64,000 bases of DNA from Pleurodeles waltl. Taxonomy: Eukaryota; Chordata; Amphibia; Caudata; Salamandridae. How positions within the stretch are numbered: position 1 is the first letter of the stretch; every line of letters starts with the position of its first letter. The stretch covers positions 1,027,173,066 to 1,027,237,065 of the forward strand of contig NC_090446.1 in assembly GCF_031143425.1 (NCBI RefSeq), written 5' to 3'. This document shows, piece by piece, positions 32,476 through 45,300 of this stretch. Below the pieces are notes generated by a model. The model made no database searches. It worked only from the letters and a program-made list of their open reading frames with translations, and had not been told where the DNA came from. The position numbers and the translations under genes are program-made.

Positions 32476-33374
32476 GTATGCTCGTTTTAGACCATGTACA
32501 AAACTCAGCTGCTTTGTGGCTAGTTTTACCGTTTGAAATACCAAAGCCATATATACATGTGTGTAAACTAAACTACTTACCCACTGAAGACATTTTTAAT
32601 TTGGGATATCTCTCTCATTTTGGAGTTGAATCCTGCTTAATTAGTTAAGCAAACCTATATTACACATGAGAAAATGGAAGATAAGCAAAAGAGTGAACAA
32701 ACAAACCACAAACCAGAAAGCTAAGCAGACTGTTTCCAGAAGGGCAAGTTATGCCCCAAAACAAAGAGAGGAGGGGTCACTTGTAGTACATTTAGCTCAA
32801 AACATACTTTTGCTAAACTACATATTAATCTATTCAATCTCATTAGAAAAATCGCACTTATAATTACATTCTAGGCTAGAAATCTGTGATTTGGCCTACA
32901 TAGTGGCCTAGACAGTAGATTAAAGGAAATGGCATGCTAAGGTCGGTATTGACAAACAGATAACTACTTTTTCCATCTCATGGCCACGTAAGACTTGGGG
33001 AGTTTAGAAAATATGTCTTTAAAAAGGTTCAAATACTTTCCAGAAGATGTAAAAAAACTGACAGATAAATACTGAGAATCCTCAAAGAAATCTACACTAT
33101 CATGATCGGAGACGTTGATTAAGGAAAAAACAATGTCCTACTGAGCAGGGAAAATAACAGACAAGAATTAAACATTCAACTTAACCAATAAAATTGCTAC
33201 AAAGCATTGAATTCTGGCTCCACCATAGACAGCCATTGACAATTGTTTTTATTGATATTGAACTTATTGCACATTAGATTGAACTAGTAACTGGCTTGTC
33301 AATCCATTTGACTAAGATTGGCACCTGTTCAATGTATGTCAACACTTTCTTGTGCTAAACTATAATATAAACAT
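32476..33374. other. No recognisable gene
   Basis: AT-rich; nothing supported beyond chance frames. Confidence 0.4.
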
Positions 33375-33377
33375 ATA

Positions 33378-34008
33378 GGGGGTGATTATGACCTTGGCGG
33401 ACGGCGGAGGCCGTCCGCCAAGGTACCGCCGCCAAATGACCGCACCGCGGTCAAAAGACCGCGGCGGCCATTCAAACATTTCCTCTGGGCCGGCGGGCGC
33501 TCTCCAAAAGAGCGCCCGCCGGCCCAGAGGAAATGCCCCTGCAACGAGGACGCCGGCTCAGAATTGAGCCGGCGTAGTTGCAGGGGTGCGACGGGTGCAG
33601 TTTGCACCCGTCGCGTATTTCAGTGTCTGCATTGCAGACACTGAAATACACAGTGGGGCCCTCTTACGGGGGCCCCTGCAGTGCCCATGCCATTGGCATG
33701 GGCACTGCAGGGGCCCCCAGGGGCCCCGCGACACCCCCTACCGCCATCCTGTTCCTGGCGGGAGACCCGCCAGGAACAGGATGGCGGTAGGGGGTGTCAG
33801 AATCCCCATGGCGGCGGAGCGCGCTCCGCCGCCATGGAGGATTCCCCCTAGCAGCGGGAAGTCGGCGGGAGACCGCCGACTTTCCGCTTCTGACCGCGGC
33901 TGAACCGCCGCGGTCAGAATGCTCGTGGGAGCACCGCCAGCCTGTTGGCGGTGCTCCCGTGGTCGGTGGCCCTGGCGGCCACCGGCCGCCAGGGTCAGAA
34001 TGACCCCC
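33378..34008. mobile_element. Multi-hairpin MITE (631 bp), Harbinger-type ends
   Basis: Terminal inverted repeats: left GGGGGTGATTATGACCTTGG, right in reverse complement GGGGGTCATTCTGACCCTGG. Flanks are ATA on both sides (33375-33377, 34009-34011). The interior is a nearly unbroken row of hairpins: 33392-33423 (14-bp stem), 33447-33466, 33477-33535 (27-bp stem), about 33536-33586, 33587-33614, 33615-33652, 33668-33718, 33729-33797 (33-bp stem), about 33800-33845, and further ones to 33990. Very GC-rich against AT-rich flanks. It has no gene; open frames across it arise from the repeat. Confidence 0.9.
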
Positions 34009-34011
34009 ATA

Positions 34012-36005
34012 AATATTTAGACCTGAAGCATGCTGAAATTGACAATAGAGCAACTGCTTTGCAGCTGTACCCTTTACCACCTACCTTTTTCCATTTGTGT
34101 GGGTATTTTATTTTAAACGAATAACGAATGCATTAGTGTGTGTACAATACTAGTGTTGAAACACACATGATTATTTGTTGAAATGCTCATGATTATTTGA
34201 CAAGCCCAATCAAATTATAGCTATCTATCTTAAAAGTAGGGATGGGCATAACTGGTGTAATTCGCTCTAGCATAGTTATTCATAATTTCAGAAAGTACTC
34301 ATAATTATGTGTAATTATGTGAGATGCGGGATTCAGAATTTAACGCAATTTTCTGGCACAATGCATCCTCACTTCCAACATGAGACAGATGATGCATTTT
34401 GCATTAAGAAAATAGCTCTAAATGCTACAGGAACAGCTGTAGCCAGCAGCCATTATCTCTCTTGGCTCATTGTTCCTGGGCTACTGCAGTAGATGTTTTC
34501 CCCAAATTACACTTGGGGCCAGATGTACCAAAGGGTTTTTCCCATTCTGTGTCAATGGGAAAATGTGTTCGTACATATGGCCCTTAATTACTCTATCTGG
34601 AGTAATAGTAAAATTTCGGTAATTTTGCATCATGAGAGGGATGTGTAATTACTGAAATTCCTCTAATTACTCTAGCGTAATTAAAATTTCACCCAGGCCT
34701 GATTAAAAGACATACAACATTTTATTGGATGGACTTTAATCAGTATGTGAATGTACTTTTTAAGTTATCTCTCATGTTTAGCTTAAAAAAGCAGACCAGC
34801 ATTATTTCTGATTTAAGGATGCAAGTTTAGAGTACAAGTGCACAACTTGTATAGACTTTTGGAAATGTTTATTTGTTATCTTTTTGTTATTGTACCATTT
34901 TCCTAACAAAACCATATCCCTATACAAAAACGAAGTATGTAATTTGTATTAACAAGATAACAAATCACGTAAACTGTTGACATGCATCACAAGGTAGAGG
35001 GGTTCTGCCTAGCACATACCTCGGATTTTCGTTTCACTGAATGGTGTGGTTATAGAGCTTCAACAACCAAACTGCCTTCATCGTATTTACCAAACAATAT
35101 ATATTTCAGACTAACAGCACAACATGATCATGACACCTTCTTTCAGGAATTGTAACTGTCCAATCTGTGGGTAGTGTCATTCCTTAGAAAGCAGTGAAAG
35201 TAACAATCAAGGAGCCGAATAAGGACAAATTCCTAGTCCCAGTGGCTTTTTCGCTGAATTAAAAGAACAATTTGCAGGTTTTCTAATGTCCTCATTGTTT
35301 GAGATGCCACAATGTAATGAGTCCCACATTCCTCGTGTGAGGGACTATTTATGATTCTAATTTTAAAAAATGTCAACACTTTCCATTCCCATGGGACATT
35401 TTCTGTGAAAGGCCCCTAAATCTGAGCGATGATCTAGTCAAGGATAACACATATAACCGCAGAGGTTCACTATAGGATTAGAGGCTTATTGGATAGAAGA
35501 CTGTATGAGTGAGACAGTATTCTTTTGTTTGCCATGTATGAGGCCTATTTGTGAGGCTTCTGAGTGTTTCACTTGTAAGAGCATATTTCTCATTGCACAG
35601 CAAACAGGTCATTAGGAGTATAAGGAGATTCACAAGGAAAAATGGACATCTCCGTACTAGACTATGAGTGTCCAGAGCAAAACTTACAGGATCTCACCGA
35701 ACTGTGTAACTTATTTATGCACTCTTCAGCATAGGGGCATTTGTAGTGGACTTCAAGTGGCTAAAATTTGGCATGCTTCCAAGATTTCTAGTTCAAGATA
35801 CACTGGCACCTGCACGTACCAAAACTAAATTTGTCTTTTCGATTGTGGCTTTGGGTAGTGGGTGTTCCAATTATATTTAGAGATGTCTCTTTGTTTTTGC
35901 CATTGTCCTCGGACAGAACGTTCAGATTTGCCTGGGTTATTTTGGGGATTTTTATTAAGAAGTTGCAGGTTCTCTCTCTGTGCTAAATATGGGGTTCTTT
36001 TGATG
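34012..36005. other. No gene; one small palindromic MITE
   Basis: Degenerate AATTAC-rich repeat at about 34240-34700, interrupted by the 68-bp foldback at 34516-34583. The rest looks unique. Confidence 0.45.
34516..34583. mobile_element. Short palindromic MITE (GGGCCAGATGTAC type)
   Basis: A 68-bp foldback, GGGCCAGATGTAC...GTACATATGGCCC, with paired inner arms TTTTTCCCATT and AATGGGAAAA. The target duplication is not clear. Confidence 0.6.
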
Positions 36006-36013
36006 GGTATCTC

Positions 36014-36354
36014 CAGTGCTCAATTTGTAAATAAAAGTGTGTGGGTGCCCAAAGCCCTCCTCTTAAACACGCGGCTGCTGCAATTGAATGTGCGAACCGG
36101 AATACTGAGGCAGCGTAATCCTGAAGCCATCTCGGACCTCTTCAATCCATTTAAAGCCACTTCCTGTTCCTTCAGCACACTCTTATAGCTTTCTGCTTTC
36201 TCCCATTGTGACGCTTTTTCGTTTTTTCCTTCCTTCCTATTTCCCATATGTCTTTTGCTCGCAGTAAATGCTTGAGGCAAAACAATAAGTGACTTCCCTC
36301 AAAAATAAGTGCAGATGCTCTGCACCGGAAACAGCAAGCACAAATTAAGCTCTG
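36014..36354. mobile_element. hAT non-autonomous element with clean 8-bp duplication
   Basis: A 341-bp element starting CAGTGCTCAATTTGT and ending CAAATTAAGCTCTG (reverse complement CAGAGCTTAATTTG). The target duplication is GGTATCTC at 36006-36013 and 36355-36362, identical. There is no coding capacity for a transposase. Confidence 0.88.
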
Positions 36355-36547
36355 GGTATCTCCCTTCATTCACAAATGATTGTGAGTATGGAACTCCCCC
36401 AGGTTTGAATATTTTTGTTCGTGTTTGGGAATTTTCTTTTTCGATTTCTGTATTGAATTTTCAATGTGTTTAACTACGGTTAGTTTTTTATGTTCTACTT
36501 CTTATTTGGGCTCTTGATGCAATAACTTTCCTGCTGTTGAACACCTT

Positions 36548-37090
36548 GTGTCCAAAACATGCCCTGATCTGAGCACCCCCATGCTGCTCTCAACTTTATT
36601 GTTCACCCTTTTCCTTATCTTTGCAACGACTCAAGCTACCGTTGTAACTTGCATTTCCCATCTTCACATCGTTCCACCATTGGGTCACAGTTCTGTTCCC
36701 TTTCCCTTTCAAAAAGGCTCCAATTCTCCTTATTGTGAACCTCTTTTCATAACCAGCACTCTGTTGCTTATTGGTGAGGTTACCTCTGTATATAAATACA
36801 ACACCAGTGTCTCTGACATTCAGCATTTGTCCTCTTTTAATTTAACCCCACTGCCTTTTAAATACTACCAAGAGAAGGTGAATGATTACAGGGTTATTGA
36901 ATCATTTTCCCCAAGTGACCTATCCTTAAGGTTCGCACATCACCTGAAAAGTATGAGTACATGTAGTCAAACACATAAGGGGTTGCAAAATTCACACATT
37001 GGCTTTATGAGGGTTAGAGGTCAGTGTGCTATTGTTCTTAATGATGTAAAGGCCTTAAAAAGGAGGCCAGAAACATTATTCACCCAGTAA
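36548..37090 (+). pseudogene. Secreted or surface glycoprotein-like ORF, possible old envelope-type fragment
   Basis: A 180-codon open frame, long for this AT-rich sequence. An ATG at 36581 starts a signal-peptide-like run (MLLSTLLFTLFLIFATTQA). Downstream are N-glycosylation sequons (NTS, NLT) and spaced cysteines. After the stop at 37090 another frame continues in similar style with NNSS and CFACPFYIDE (about 37100-37190). No splice sites, LTR or polymerase gene adjoin. It may be the N-terminal part of the kind of gene whose anchor-bearing end is at 6100-7650, but I could not show homology. Confidence 0.35.
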
Positions 37091-37199
37091 ATCTATTTAT
37101 TAACCAGATTAATGTAGGAAACAATAGCTCACAAATAAGCAGAGAAACATGTTTTGCGTGCCCCTTTTACATAGATGAATTGTTCAACTCAATATGTTA

Positions 37200-38137
37200 C
37201 ATTTTGTGAATTGACATGGTTTCCATTAGGGTTGGCGTATATATCAAAATTGGTAATTTATTTGGAGATATGCAATGGCAAAAATGCATCTCAATCCAGA
37301 GTTATGCCATGGTATCTAATTTGCTGTAAGGACACATAGTAATACAATGCACCAAAGTTAGTTCTTTGTTGGAAGTAATATGCTGTCACATTTGTGCTAG
37401 CTATATTGAGTGTACTCCGCACATGTCAATCTTGTTATTGATAATCTGATAATCCAGAATTACATGTCATATTTATGAACTTGAGCATTGATGCCCTCAC
37501 TTATACACTTAGGCTCATCATTGTTTAGGTAACTATGCACTGGTTTCATTAATATATGCAGTTGTGTAAATTCAGTCAACTGCTCTGAGTTAGTGCTGAC
37601 CTTAAATCACATGAACTGAAATTCCCAAATATTTTAAAGGCTTATGGAAGGAAATTAATTATCATATTGTAAAACCTGCGCTCTCTTCATCTACCATATA
37701 GATTTTTGTTTTTCAATTAGATCCAAGATTTGGTGTACTCAGAGAGGAAATGAGAAAGGTGAAGCCTAGGTATGGTTCTGGTAAACTTTCAAATGAAATC
37801 CTAAAATAGAAAGGCCCTTTCCCCAAAGTAATGAATGTGGAGGAGTTGGAGTACCCACTTCAATGGGTTAGAAAGGAGAAGAGAGGAAAGATCACTTTCA
37901 AAATATGCTGTAAGTTGGCATTCCTCAAATGGGTGTCAGAAAAAAAGAGGACAGTGTGGAGAGAAATCACAGCAATAGATAAAGCAAGCGTTGTAGGTCA
38001 GTGGCGCAAAGGAAAATTCCACTTTTTGATTCTAACTGCATGAAAAGTTTTCCACACATCCCTTTTTTTTATAAACATGTTTGATTCTGAAGCAGTCGGC
38101 AATTTTGAGGCAGATGTTTTGATCATCAATTTGTGAT
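37200..38137. other. No recognised gene; one coding-like patch
   Basis: 37727-38040 reads as two plus-strand stretches rich in Lys/Arg (70-codon frame at 37831-38043) without a family I recognise. The rest is AT-rich. Confidence 0.35.
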
Positions 38138-38140
38138 TTA

Positions 38141-38882
38141 GGGTCTGATTACAGTTTGGCAGACTTGTCACCACCGTCATGGTGGCGTTGGAAACCCCAA
38201 CTGCCGACTAGGTGGTCCATCAGCCGAACTACGATGTTGGAGGTTTGCTGAACTAGAGACTGCTGCAGTTTCGCTGATACTGGCAGCCATTCGCCAACTG
38301 CCTTGATAGTGGCTGGGGAAAAGCAGTTATCAGAGGGCGGTATAGACAAAGGTAACGTCATCCACATAGCGAGGTGCTTTTCCGTCGAGCAGACTGTGGC
38401 AGGGAGAGTGCCTGCTTCAAGATACGGAATCGAAGGAAATGGGTTCCTGCTCCCCAGTTTCCTTCTTTTCCCTTCACTCTCCAACGTGGACCCCTTTGGC
38501 AAGCCCTCCCCCAATCACAGCAGCAACTTCACACCAAGAAATACAGGTAAGTACCTTTGGCATTTTTCTGCCATTGACTGGACTGGGCGTATATGGCCCA
38601 GTCTCCAGCAATGGAATGGTACATGTAAAAAGTATTTTTAGACATATGTCATGTATATGTGTACCATTTGGTCAAAATGTACACACCTGCATTGACACAA
38701 ATGTAAAAATATACCTTGTTTTACTGACCGCGTCCCCCGCCATCAGGAACATCACCGCTGGGCCAGCTGGACCAACGGTAACATTGTAATATGGCGGGCG
38801 AAAAAACATCGACTCAGCGGTCTTTTTGGGACTGCCCCTTTGGTGGTATGGCGGGCCGACTGAATAACTCATAATCGGGCCA
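38141..38882. mobile_element. Harbinger-like MITE (742 bp)
   Basis: The left end GGGTCTGATTACAGTTTGGC and the reverse complement of the right end, TGGCCCGATTATGAGTTATT, form imperfect terminal repeats. The target duplication is TTA at 38138-38140 and 38883-38885. The interior has GGTGGCG- and GGCGGG-type words but no transposase. Confidence 0.78.
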
Positions 38883-38885
38883 TTA

Positions 38886-41111
38886 ATTCTCTGAAGACAC
38901 AGGAGCAAATTCAGGACAAATATTACAACATAAAACAGCATTGATAACGCACTGCCTTCTTAACATGAAGCAAAACAATATTAATCTTGGCTGATTTAAC
39001 ATACCTGGCACTGTTTAGTGACAACGAGTGGTGTTAGTAAGATCCAGACATTGCTCTGAATTCATTTGTTCATAGGCCTTACAATCATCCAGAATCAAGA
39101 AGGCATGCTATGCATGGGAGTCCACTGATTGACAGCAATTCTCAAAAAGAGGTTGATGCAGCATTCCATGTTGTCTTGCTGGGGTCATCTTGGTTATTCT
39201 TGTTAGAACAACGGGGACAACCTCAAGTCTGATTTACTGTTTAAAATCATAGTCCAGAAGGGAAACTGATGGATCCAAACAACCAAGCTTTTCTGAATAC
39301 CGAAGTAGAATGCCCATTAGTGAAACGTGTCTTAGAGTGGTAAGACCTGACCTCCTTAAGAGCACTTCGATGAAGGCATAAATATAAAGTTATTAGCTTG
39401 GATACCATAAAGATAACATGAAGCATGTGCCATGGCCATATTTCAAGAGAATACTTTCAGTCTCGTAAGAATACAGCAGCCTTTGGGCTTTTTTAGTCAG
39501 AAAATTCTTACCTGATATCAATGTTGACTACAGCGGATCACTTCATAACTCCATCTGGGACTTTCTGCTTTCACTTGGTGCTGTATGTGCAACGACAGGA
39601 GCTGTGTTCTCACTTTCTAAGCAATGGAGGTGAGGGTATGTTGACTTGGCCGTTCCCACGAGAATAGAACTGTACTGGAGGAAAGTGTCTGCAAATATGC
39701 CTGGCTGCATGTAAAACAACAATGAAAGGTAGGCTTATACTCTAGTGATTGCCTCCATTTGATGCAACAAATACTTGCAATTATGTATGCAGTATAGAAA
39801 TACTTGCATATGTCATTCGTAAAAAGAGTCTATAATGTGATAATGTATGCAGAAGTAACACTGAACTTAAATAACGCAAATGCAAACCAATGTGCATAGT
39901 TTACATAAAATAAAAACATCTAATAACGATGTGTCAGTATTACTGTTAGTGCATTTAATGCCCATATAAATAGCTTTCCTAAATTAGAGGTGACCAGACT
40001 CGATTATTCACTACCCTATCTCTAAAATCTGTAAATAAATAGCCCTGTTCATGTTTGCAAATGTACAGTTAAATTTGAAGTTCTATAAATTAATATACAC
40101 GTATTTTCCTGTTGGATTACTGCAGTCACTTGTGTCCAGTGTTTTAGAACTGAAGTTTTAAAAGGGTTCCTATGTCATTTGACATTAGGTGAATATAAAA
40201 CTCTTTGCCATCAGTTAGAAAATAGTATTTGTACATTTTCAAATATGATAGGCTTGTGTGTGTGTACATATAAACGCTATTGTCCTTTCAACACTTTCTG
40301 CTTTTATTTAAATGAAATGCAATTTGGACCTATTTAGTGCACAGGCATTTAAAATATTTGCCATGTTACTTTCAAGTATTGTACATATTTCTATTGTAGA
40401 TCTTTCAGAAAACTTTCTGTATTTCAGAAAAATATAAACGTGACAGGCTCACAACGGAGCCTTGTTGTCAAAGATAATGAACCGTGGGTGCGCCAACAGC
40501 TCATCTTAATCAACGGGCTCAGAACTGAAATAACGCAATGTACGTGTGGAGCTCAGATCAATACTGCATTTTCTTCAAGCTGGAAACCTGAAATCCCTTT
40601 TCTCAGACTATTAAAAATAGTTCTCAACTCCATGTCAATGATCTATTCCTTTCTGTCCTGTACCACAGATCTGATATGACAGTCAGTAGTGAAGATGGAA
40701 AGGATTGTGCCTAAGGTAGACTCAGAGAGTAAAGAATAACGAAGAGCGTGGAAAGGGTAATAAAATCTGCTTGGCGTTAAACCTCTACAGAAATCAATTT
40801 ACAGTACATTAAAAATAATACGTTCAACAATAAAACTAAAAAACATTTATTCATCTGTATAATTGTTAATGATATGTTGCTGTCACTGTTTTGACTCTCC
40901 TTATTATATTTACAAACGACCCTTAACCAAAATAAATGCACATTAATACAATGCAAAAAAATAACGATGGCACAATTAGTTTATTCAAGGATTTTTTCAG
41001 AAGAAATCAAATTTGCCGGGGTATGGCCACAACTTCCACAGAGTGAGATACACAGTGGAATCAATCTGAGGCCTTTGGTTCCACGTGCAGAGATCCTGGG
41101 GCCACGGGTAC
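38886..41111. other. No supported gene
   Basis: AT-rich. A TTTCAG followed by an open stretch at 40428-40679 (79 codons from 40440) is exon-like at its left side only. No donor or homology, so it is not called. Confidence 0.4.
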
Positions 41112-41119
41112 TGTGTCTC

Positions 41120-41220
41120 CAGTGGTGTATCGAAACCTGAGGGCCCCCCTCTGCAAGGTACCTGGATGGAGGCCCTCTGCACCCAGTCAGGTGGGCGCAG
41201 GGACCTTTGTTACGCCACTG
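41120..41220. mobile_element. Short hAT-like MITE (101 bp)
   Basis: It starts CAGTGGTGTATCGAAACC and ends TTACGCCACTG, inverted repeats of the common CAGTGGCGTAAC type. Flanks are TGTGTCTC (41112-41119) and TGTGTATC (41221-41228), an 8-bp duplication with one mismatch. Confidence 0.78.
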
Positions 41221-41549
41221 TGTGTATCCACACAAATAGCTCCCTGTGACTGGTGATATGTTCCTGGAATCTTAATGGGACACCGGCCGCTGTGAGGACT
41301 GTAAATTGATGACTCAAATGCCTCCATCTTCCACCACCACCATTGAATACTAGAGAGCCCCTGGTGCATGAAGATTCAACTTTGTGGGTACTTTTGTGTC
41401 TTTGGGTGGTGTGTAACCCTTATCCCCAGTGAAGTATTGCACACCTTATTTCAATGACCACTCTTACTGCTTATGTGCATGTGATACTGATTTGTTAGGA
41501 CAATGGGACAGTGCACCAGCCCTCACACGTGGGTGCCCTGATTTGACAA

Positions 41550-42350
41550 TATCATGGGGAAGCCCAAGCACAGCAAGGGAACGATGGCCAAGAAAGGTGG
41601 AACTGTACCTGGTTCCGTGCATGGAGATGGGGGACTCCCTGAGAGACATGAAAACAACAATGAATGAACACACTGGCAAGTTCGACAAAATCCTGCTTAC
41701 AATATTATACTCCATGACTGCCCTGGACTCAAAATTGTTCTTGTACACATTGATAAAAAACCTTTTGTGAACCAAGCACAGGAAACTGACAAATTCACTT
41801 AATATTAATGTGCCCTGACAAGCATGAAGCTGTTCATGCAGGAACTCTAGAGACAAGTGAAGGATTTGAAGTCTGCTGAAGAACTAATTCATGGCACAAT
41901 AAAAGTCATGTAGTTGGAATACCTGGAAAAGCTGAAGGTCCCAGTGCAGAGTTGTTTCTGGAAAACTGGATGTCTAACAAAGACATAGAGGATAAAGTGT
42001 CAACGTTTTTCAAACTAGGAAGAGTGAACAGAGTACTGGGAGGGCCACCTGTGCCAGGACTGCACCCAAGACTCATGGTGGAGAAATTGCTGAATTTTAG
42101 GGACTTATACCACAACCCGTAAACTGCAAGAAACAAAGATCCCTAGATCACAGGGAATACCAAGGTCTCCTTCTACCCAGATGACACTGCTGTGGTAGAA
42201 TTAAAATGGTTCTCATTCATGCAGTCACTGTTAGCATTTGTGACAGCTGGGATTAAAATGTGCATTGCATTACCTGCCAAACCGCAGTATGATTGATGAC
42301 AAAGACTCTCACTTGTTCATGTTGGCTTAGAAAGCGCAAATGAAGATAGA
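41550..42350 (+). mobile_element. L1/Tx1-type LINE ORF1 remnant
   Basis: An early part with MGKPKHSKGTMAKK-like text (41558-41600). After shifts, VVGIPGKAEGPSAELFLENW at about 41911-41970, GRVNRVLGGPPVPGLHPRLM at about 42022-42080, then KVSFYPDDTAVV at about 42163-42198. This is the order of the Tx1-group ORF1 RNA-binding domain. Stops and shifts make it inactive. No matching ORF2 was found downstream. Confidence 0.65.
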
Positions 42351-45300
42351 ATCCAAAATGATATGCTCTACTGATGGATCAGGGCAAAGGCAAATGGATG
42401 CTGGCACAGTGGCAAAACAAGAAGAGTTTCAGAGGAAAGCTGACTGGTAAGCCAAAAAAGGAACAAATGGAACGAGAGAGGGCACATAGCATTTTAGATG
42501 TGCAATCATGCAATGGCACCTACCTTTATGTGCCTAGGCAAATTCAGCTTCAGTTGGGAACCACACACGAATCAGAAACAGAGAATGCTGCATGAGGGTA
42601 GCATCGGAGGGACCAGCTATCTTGCTGATGACATCTGACTAGATCTTTTTACTGTTACTCAAGTATCCATAGTATGGATATCTATACTTGTAGAGGAAAA
42701 AGTTTAAATCGGAATGTAACATAACACATATATCATTGTGACATGGAATGTCATGGGGATAAAAACTGTAGCGAGGAGATACCAGATGTATTCATATTCT
42801 TAGTACACACTACTAAATATTACACATAAATTTACAAATATATAAATCAGGACGGTGGAAATACCTTTGGCGACATTCTGAAATCACAATTGACTCCTCT
42901 TGGGTAGTGACTCACACAATCACAATACCTCCCACCCATACCACAAAGAACATCACAATATAAGGGGTATATCATGTTAACTAAAACAGGCTTATTGGCT
43001 TTGTCAAAGGGTCACAATAATAATATATAAAACCAGCAGTTTGGCTTTGTCAAAGGGGGTCACTGCATTATAAGGCCGATAGCCAGTTGTTAAAAATCAC
43101 CATCTTATCACAGGATTTATTAGCGATGTTTAAACACAATCATTACTATTAATAAAATAATTGTCAGCAACGTAACTTAAACATACTTTAAAGCATTGAA
43201 GATCAATAGAACATGTGTCTGAGTCGTTATTTTACATACTTAGGCCACATAAAATGGAGCAATAGGACCAACTTCTAAAGATGCCAGCACCCCCAACCTG
43301 TAGAGCAAAAGCTATAGTTCATGGTGTACTTTGAAAGTACTGCAAAACTTTTCCCAGGTTATGGTTCCTTTGACCTGGGTGACATTTGGATAATTCATGA
43401 AAGTTAACCGGCGGGCTGCTGCACTCCTGTAGCCTCCCAAGACCTCCTTACAAACATTGGTAATGCCTCTGCTCCTCTTTAACATTGGTAATAACCCTGC
43501 TCCTCTTTGGGGAACCTTAAGGAAGAAACCTATATGCAACAAAGGGCTTTATAGGAGATTGAATAATTTAATAGCAGACTTCACACGTTGATATGTGCAT
43601 CCTCGCACAATGCGTATTTTTTTTCATGTTTCCAGCCATGTTGAGGAAGCTTCAGCTGGATCCCTGCGCACATCTCTTATGCTGCCTAGGTGCCACCACC
43701 TTCATTACTGTTTCCACCACATGGGAACACTCTTTTCCTGCTTCTGCAGCAGGGTGGAGCTTTGCTTTGCTGCTCCCGCCTGTACCGGGACCAGCAATAT
43801 TGGTGCTGGGTGCCTTCTCCCAGATGGTTTCTAGTCTTTGTTGTCTTCTGCCCTGGGGGATCGGGTTCCCAGGATGGTATTTACTTTGAGTGGTTCTCAG
43901 GGAGTGGGGAATAGGGGTCATATGAGCCTGTGGGTCAGGGGCTCACCCATGACCACTCCCTACAAAATTAATAATTAAAAACTGCGTTTACCTCCGGGCA
44001 TTCCCACTCCGGGGGTAATCTTCAGAAATACGGTGGAGGGCCATGCGCTCTATTTCTTGCAAAAATAAAAAAATGTAAATGTGCATAACACTGGCCCCTT
44101 GAAGCAATTTCAATGTTCTTGGGCTCTTTTTAATCCTGACTACATGTTCTAGCCACCAGGACTATTTTCAGCCGGCATCCTGGCCTCAAAGGGGCATATG
44201 TTGAGGGGAGCTGATTTCACTGGCTCCTTGCACCAGCCTTCTTCTCTGCTTTGCCCTCCACAGACCCCCATGACATCTATCAGTGTATCTGAAGGGAAGT
44301 GGATCTCATGTCTACAGGGAGCTTAAGTGGGTCATTGTCATTGGCTCTTGAGAGACCCATCTAGTCCTTGAGGCCCATCAGAAGCAACAGGTGGCTTGTC
44401 CTTTCATGTAATTCTGGTGTGTGTTGTCACCATACAGGTCTAGGTTCTTAGTCCCTGTCTCTCACTTGTGCAGGGGTTCGTAAGTGTGGATGGAAAGTTC
44501 TACATGCTAGGTACCCTGGACCAATCCTAGGATCCCACATCACCACCCCACACCTGTCCTAACCCTCCTGCACAGCACTCCGTGACAATCAAAGATAGCA
44601 GTCAAGTTATTCATGTACAGAGCTCCTTGGAGGTAACAGACCCACCCCTAGCTGACATCACTGCTAGATACTTTTCCACCAAAACTTCAAAGGGTAGCCC
44701 CCTCCTGTGTTGGCTCCAGATGTCTGGGCTTCCTCTCTTATCCAGTTGTCCTTGGCTGTCATAACGTAGCTGCAGTGTGACAGCTAATCACCAGATGCAG
44801 ATTTTCCTCCCACCTCTTCCTTCTCAGGAACTGAGTTAAGCACTCAAATGCTCCTTTTATATGAGGAGGCCTTTGTTCCCTCTGCTTGGGAGCAGAGTAA
44901 ATAACAAGGCCCAGCAAGGGAACAAAAAGCCTGGAAACTGATTCTGAGCTGAGCCAGACAAAGGTGAAATTCTGGATTACAAATAAGATGTACAAGTAGG
45001 TTATTGGGACATGCATATTTCAACTGGGCATGCATGTTTCAACTCAGTGTGACACCTCACTTGACTGTGTAGGCCTAAATGGAGAAAAACTGTCCTTTAA
45101 GGCATATTTCACCGATGTATATAATACATTGACAATAAAAATAATCCACTAAACCCTACTGACCTAGTTATGAATGTCCACTAATATTGTAAGGCCTACC
45201 CCAGGTCAGCACCTACCCTGGCAGGGTCCTTCTGCACCAGTCTATCTGTGCAGAGTTACTGGGCTACGCACATCAGTAGCCTCACACATGCAGCATATAC

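Noticed and set aside
33378..34008. CRISPR-like array
   Set aside because: Repeated hairpins, but arms are all different and there are no equal direct repeats with spacers; the genome is clearly eukaryotic.
33382..34080. Several overlapping open frames on both strands
   Set aside because: They arise from GC-rich mirrored hairpin arms of the MITE; frames on both strands encode the same composition, not a protein family.
36020..36369. Minus-strand frames of 65-86 codons
   Set aside because: They lie within the hAT element 36014-36354 with an exact 8-bp duplication.
37727..38043. Lys/Arg-rich coding-like patch
   Set aside because: It reads plausibly as protein but I could not match it to a family, and an in-frame stop breaks it; left as unassigned.
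40440..40679. 79-codon frame after a TTTCAG acceptor
   Set aside because: No donor or family match, and its end lacks coding character.
43593..43914. 98-codon and 79-codon plus frames
   Set aside because: Overlapping frames with no conserved motif; neither has splice support.
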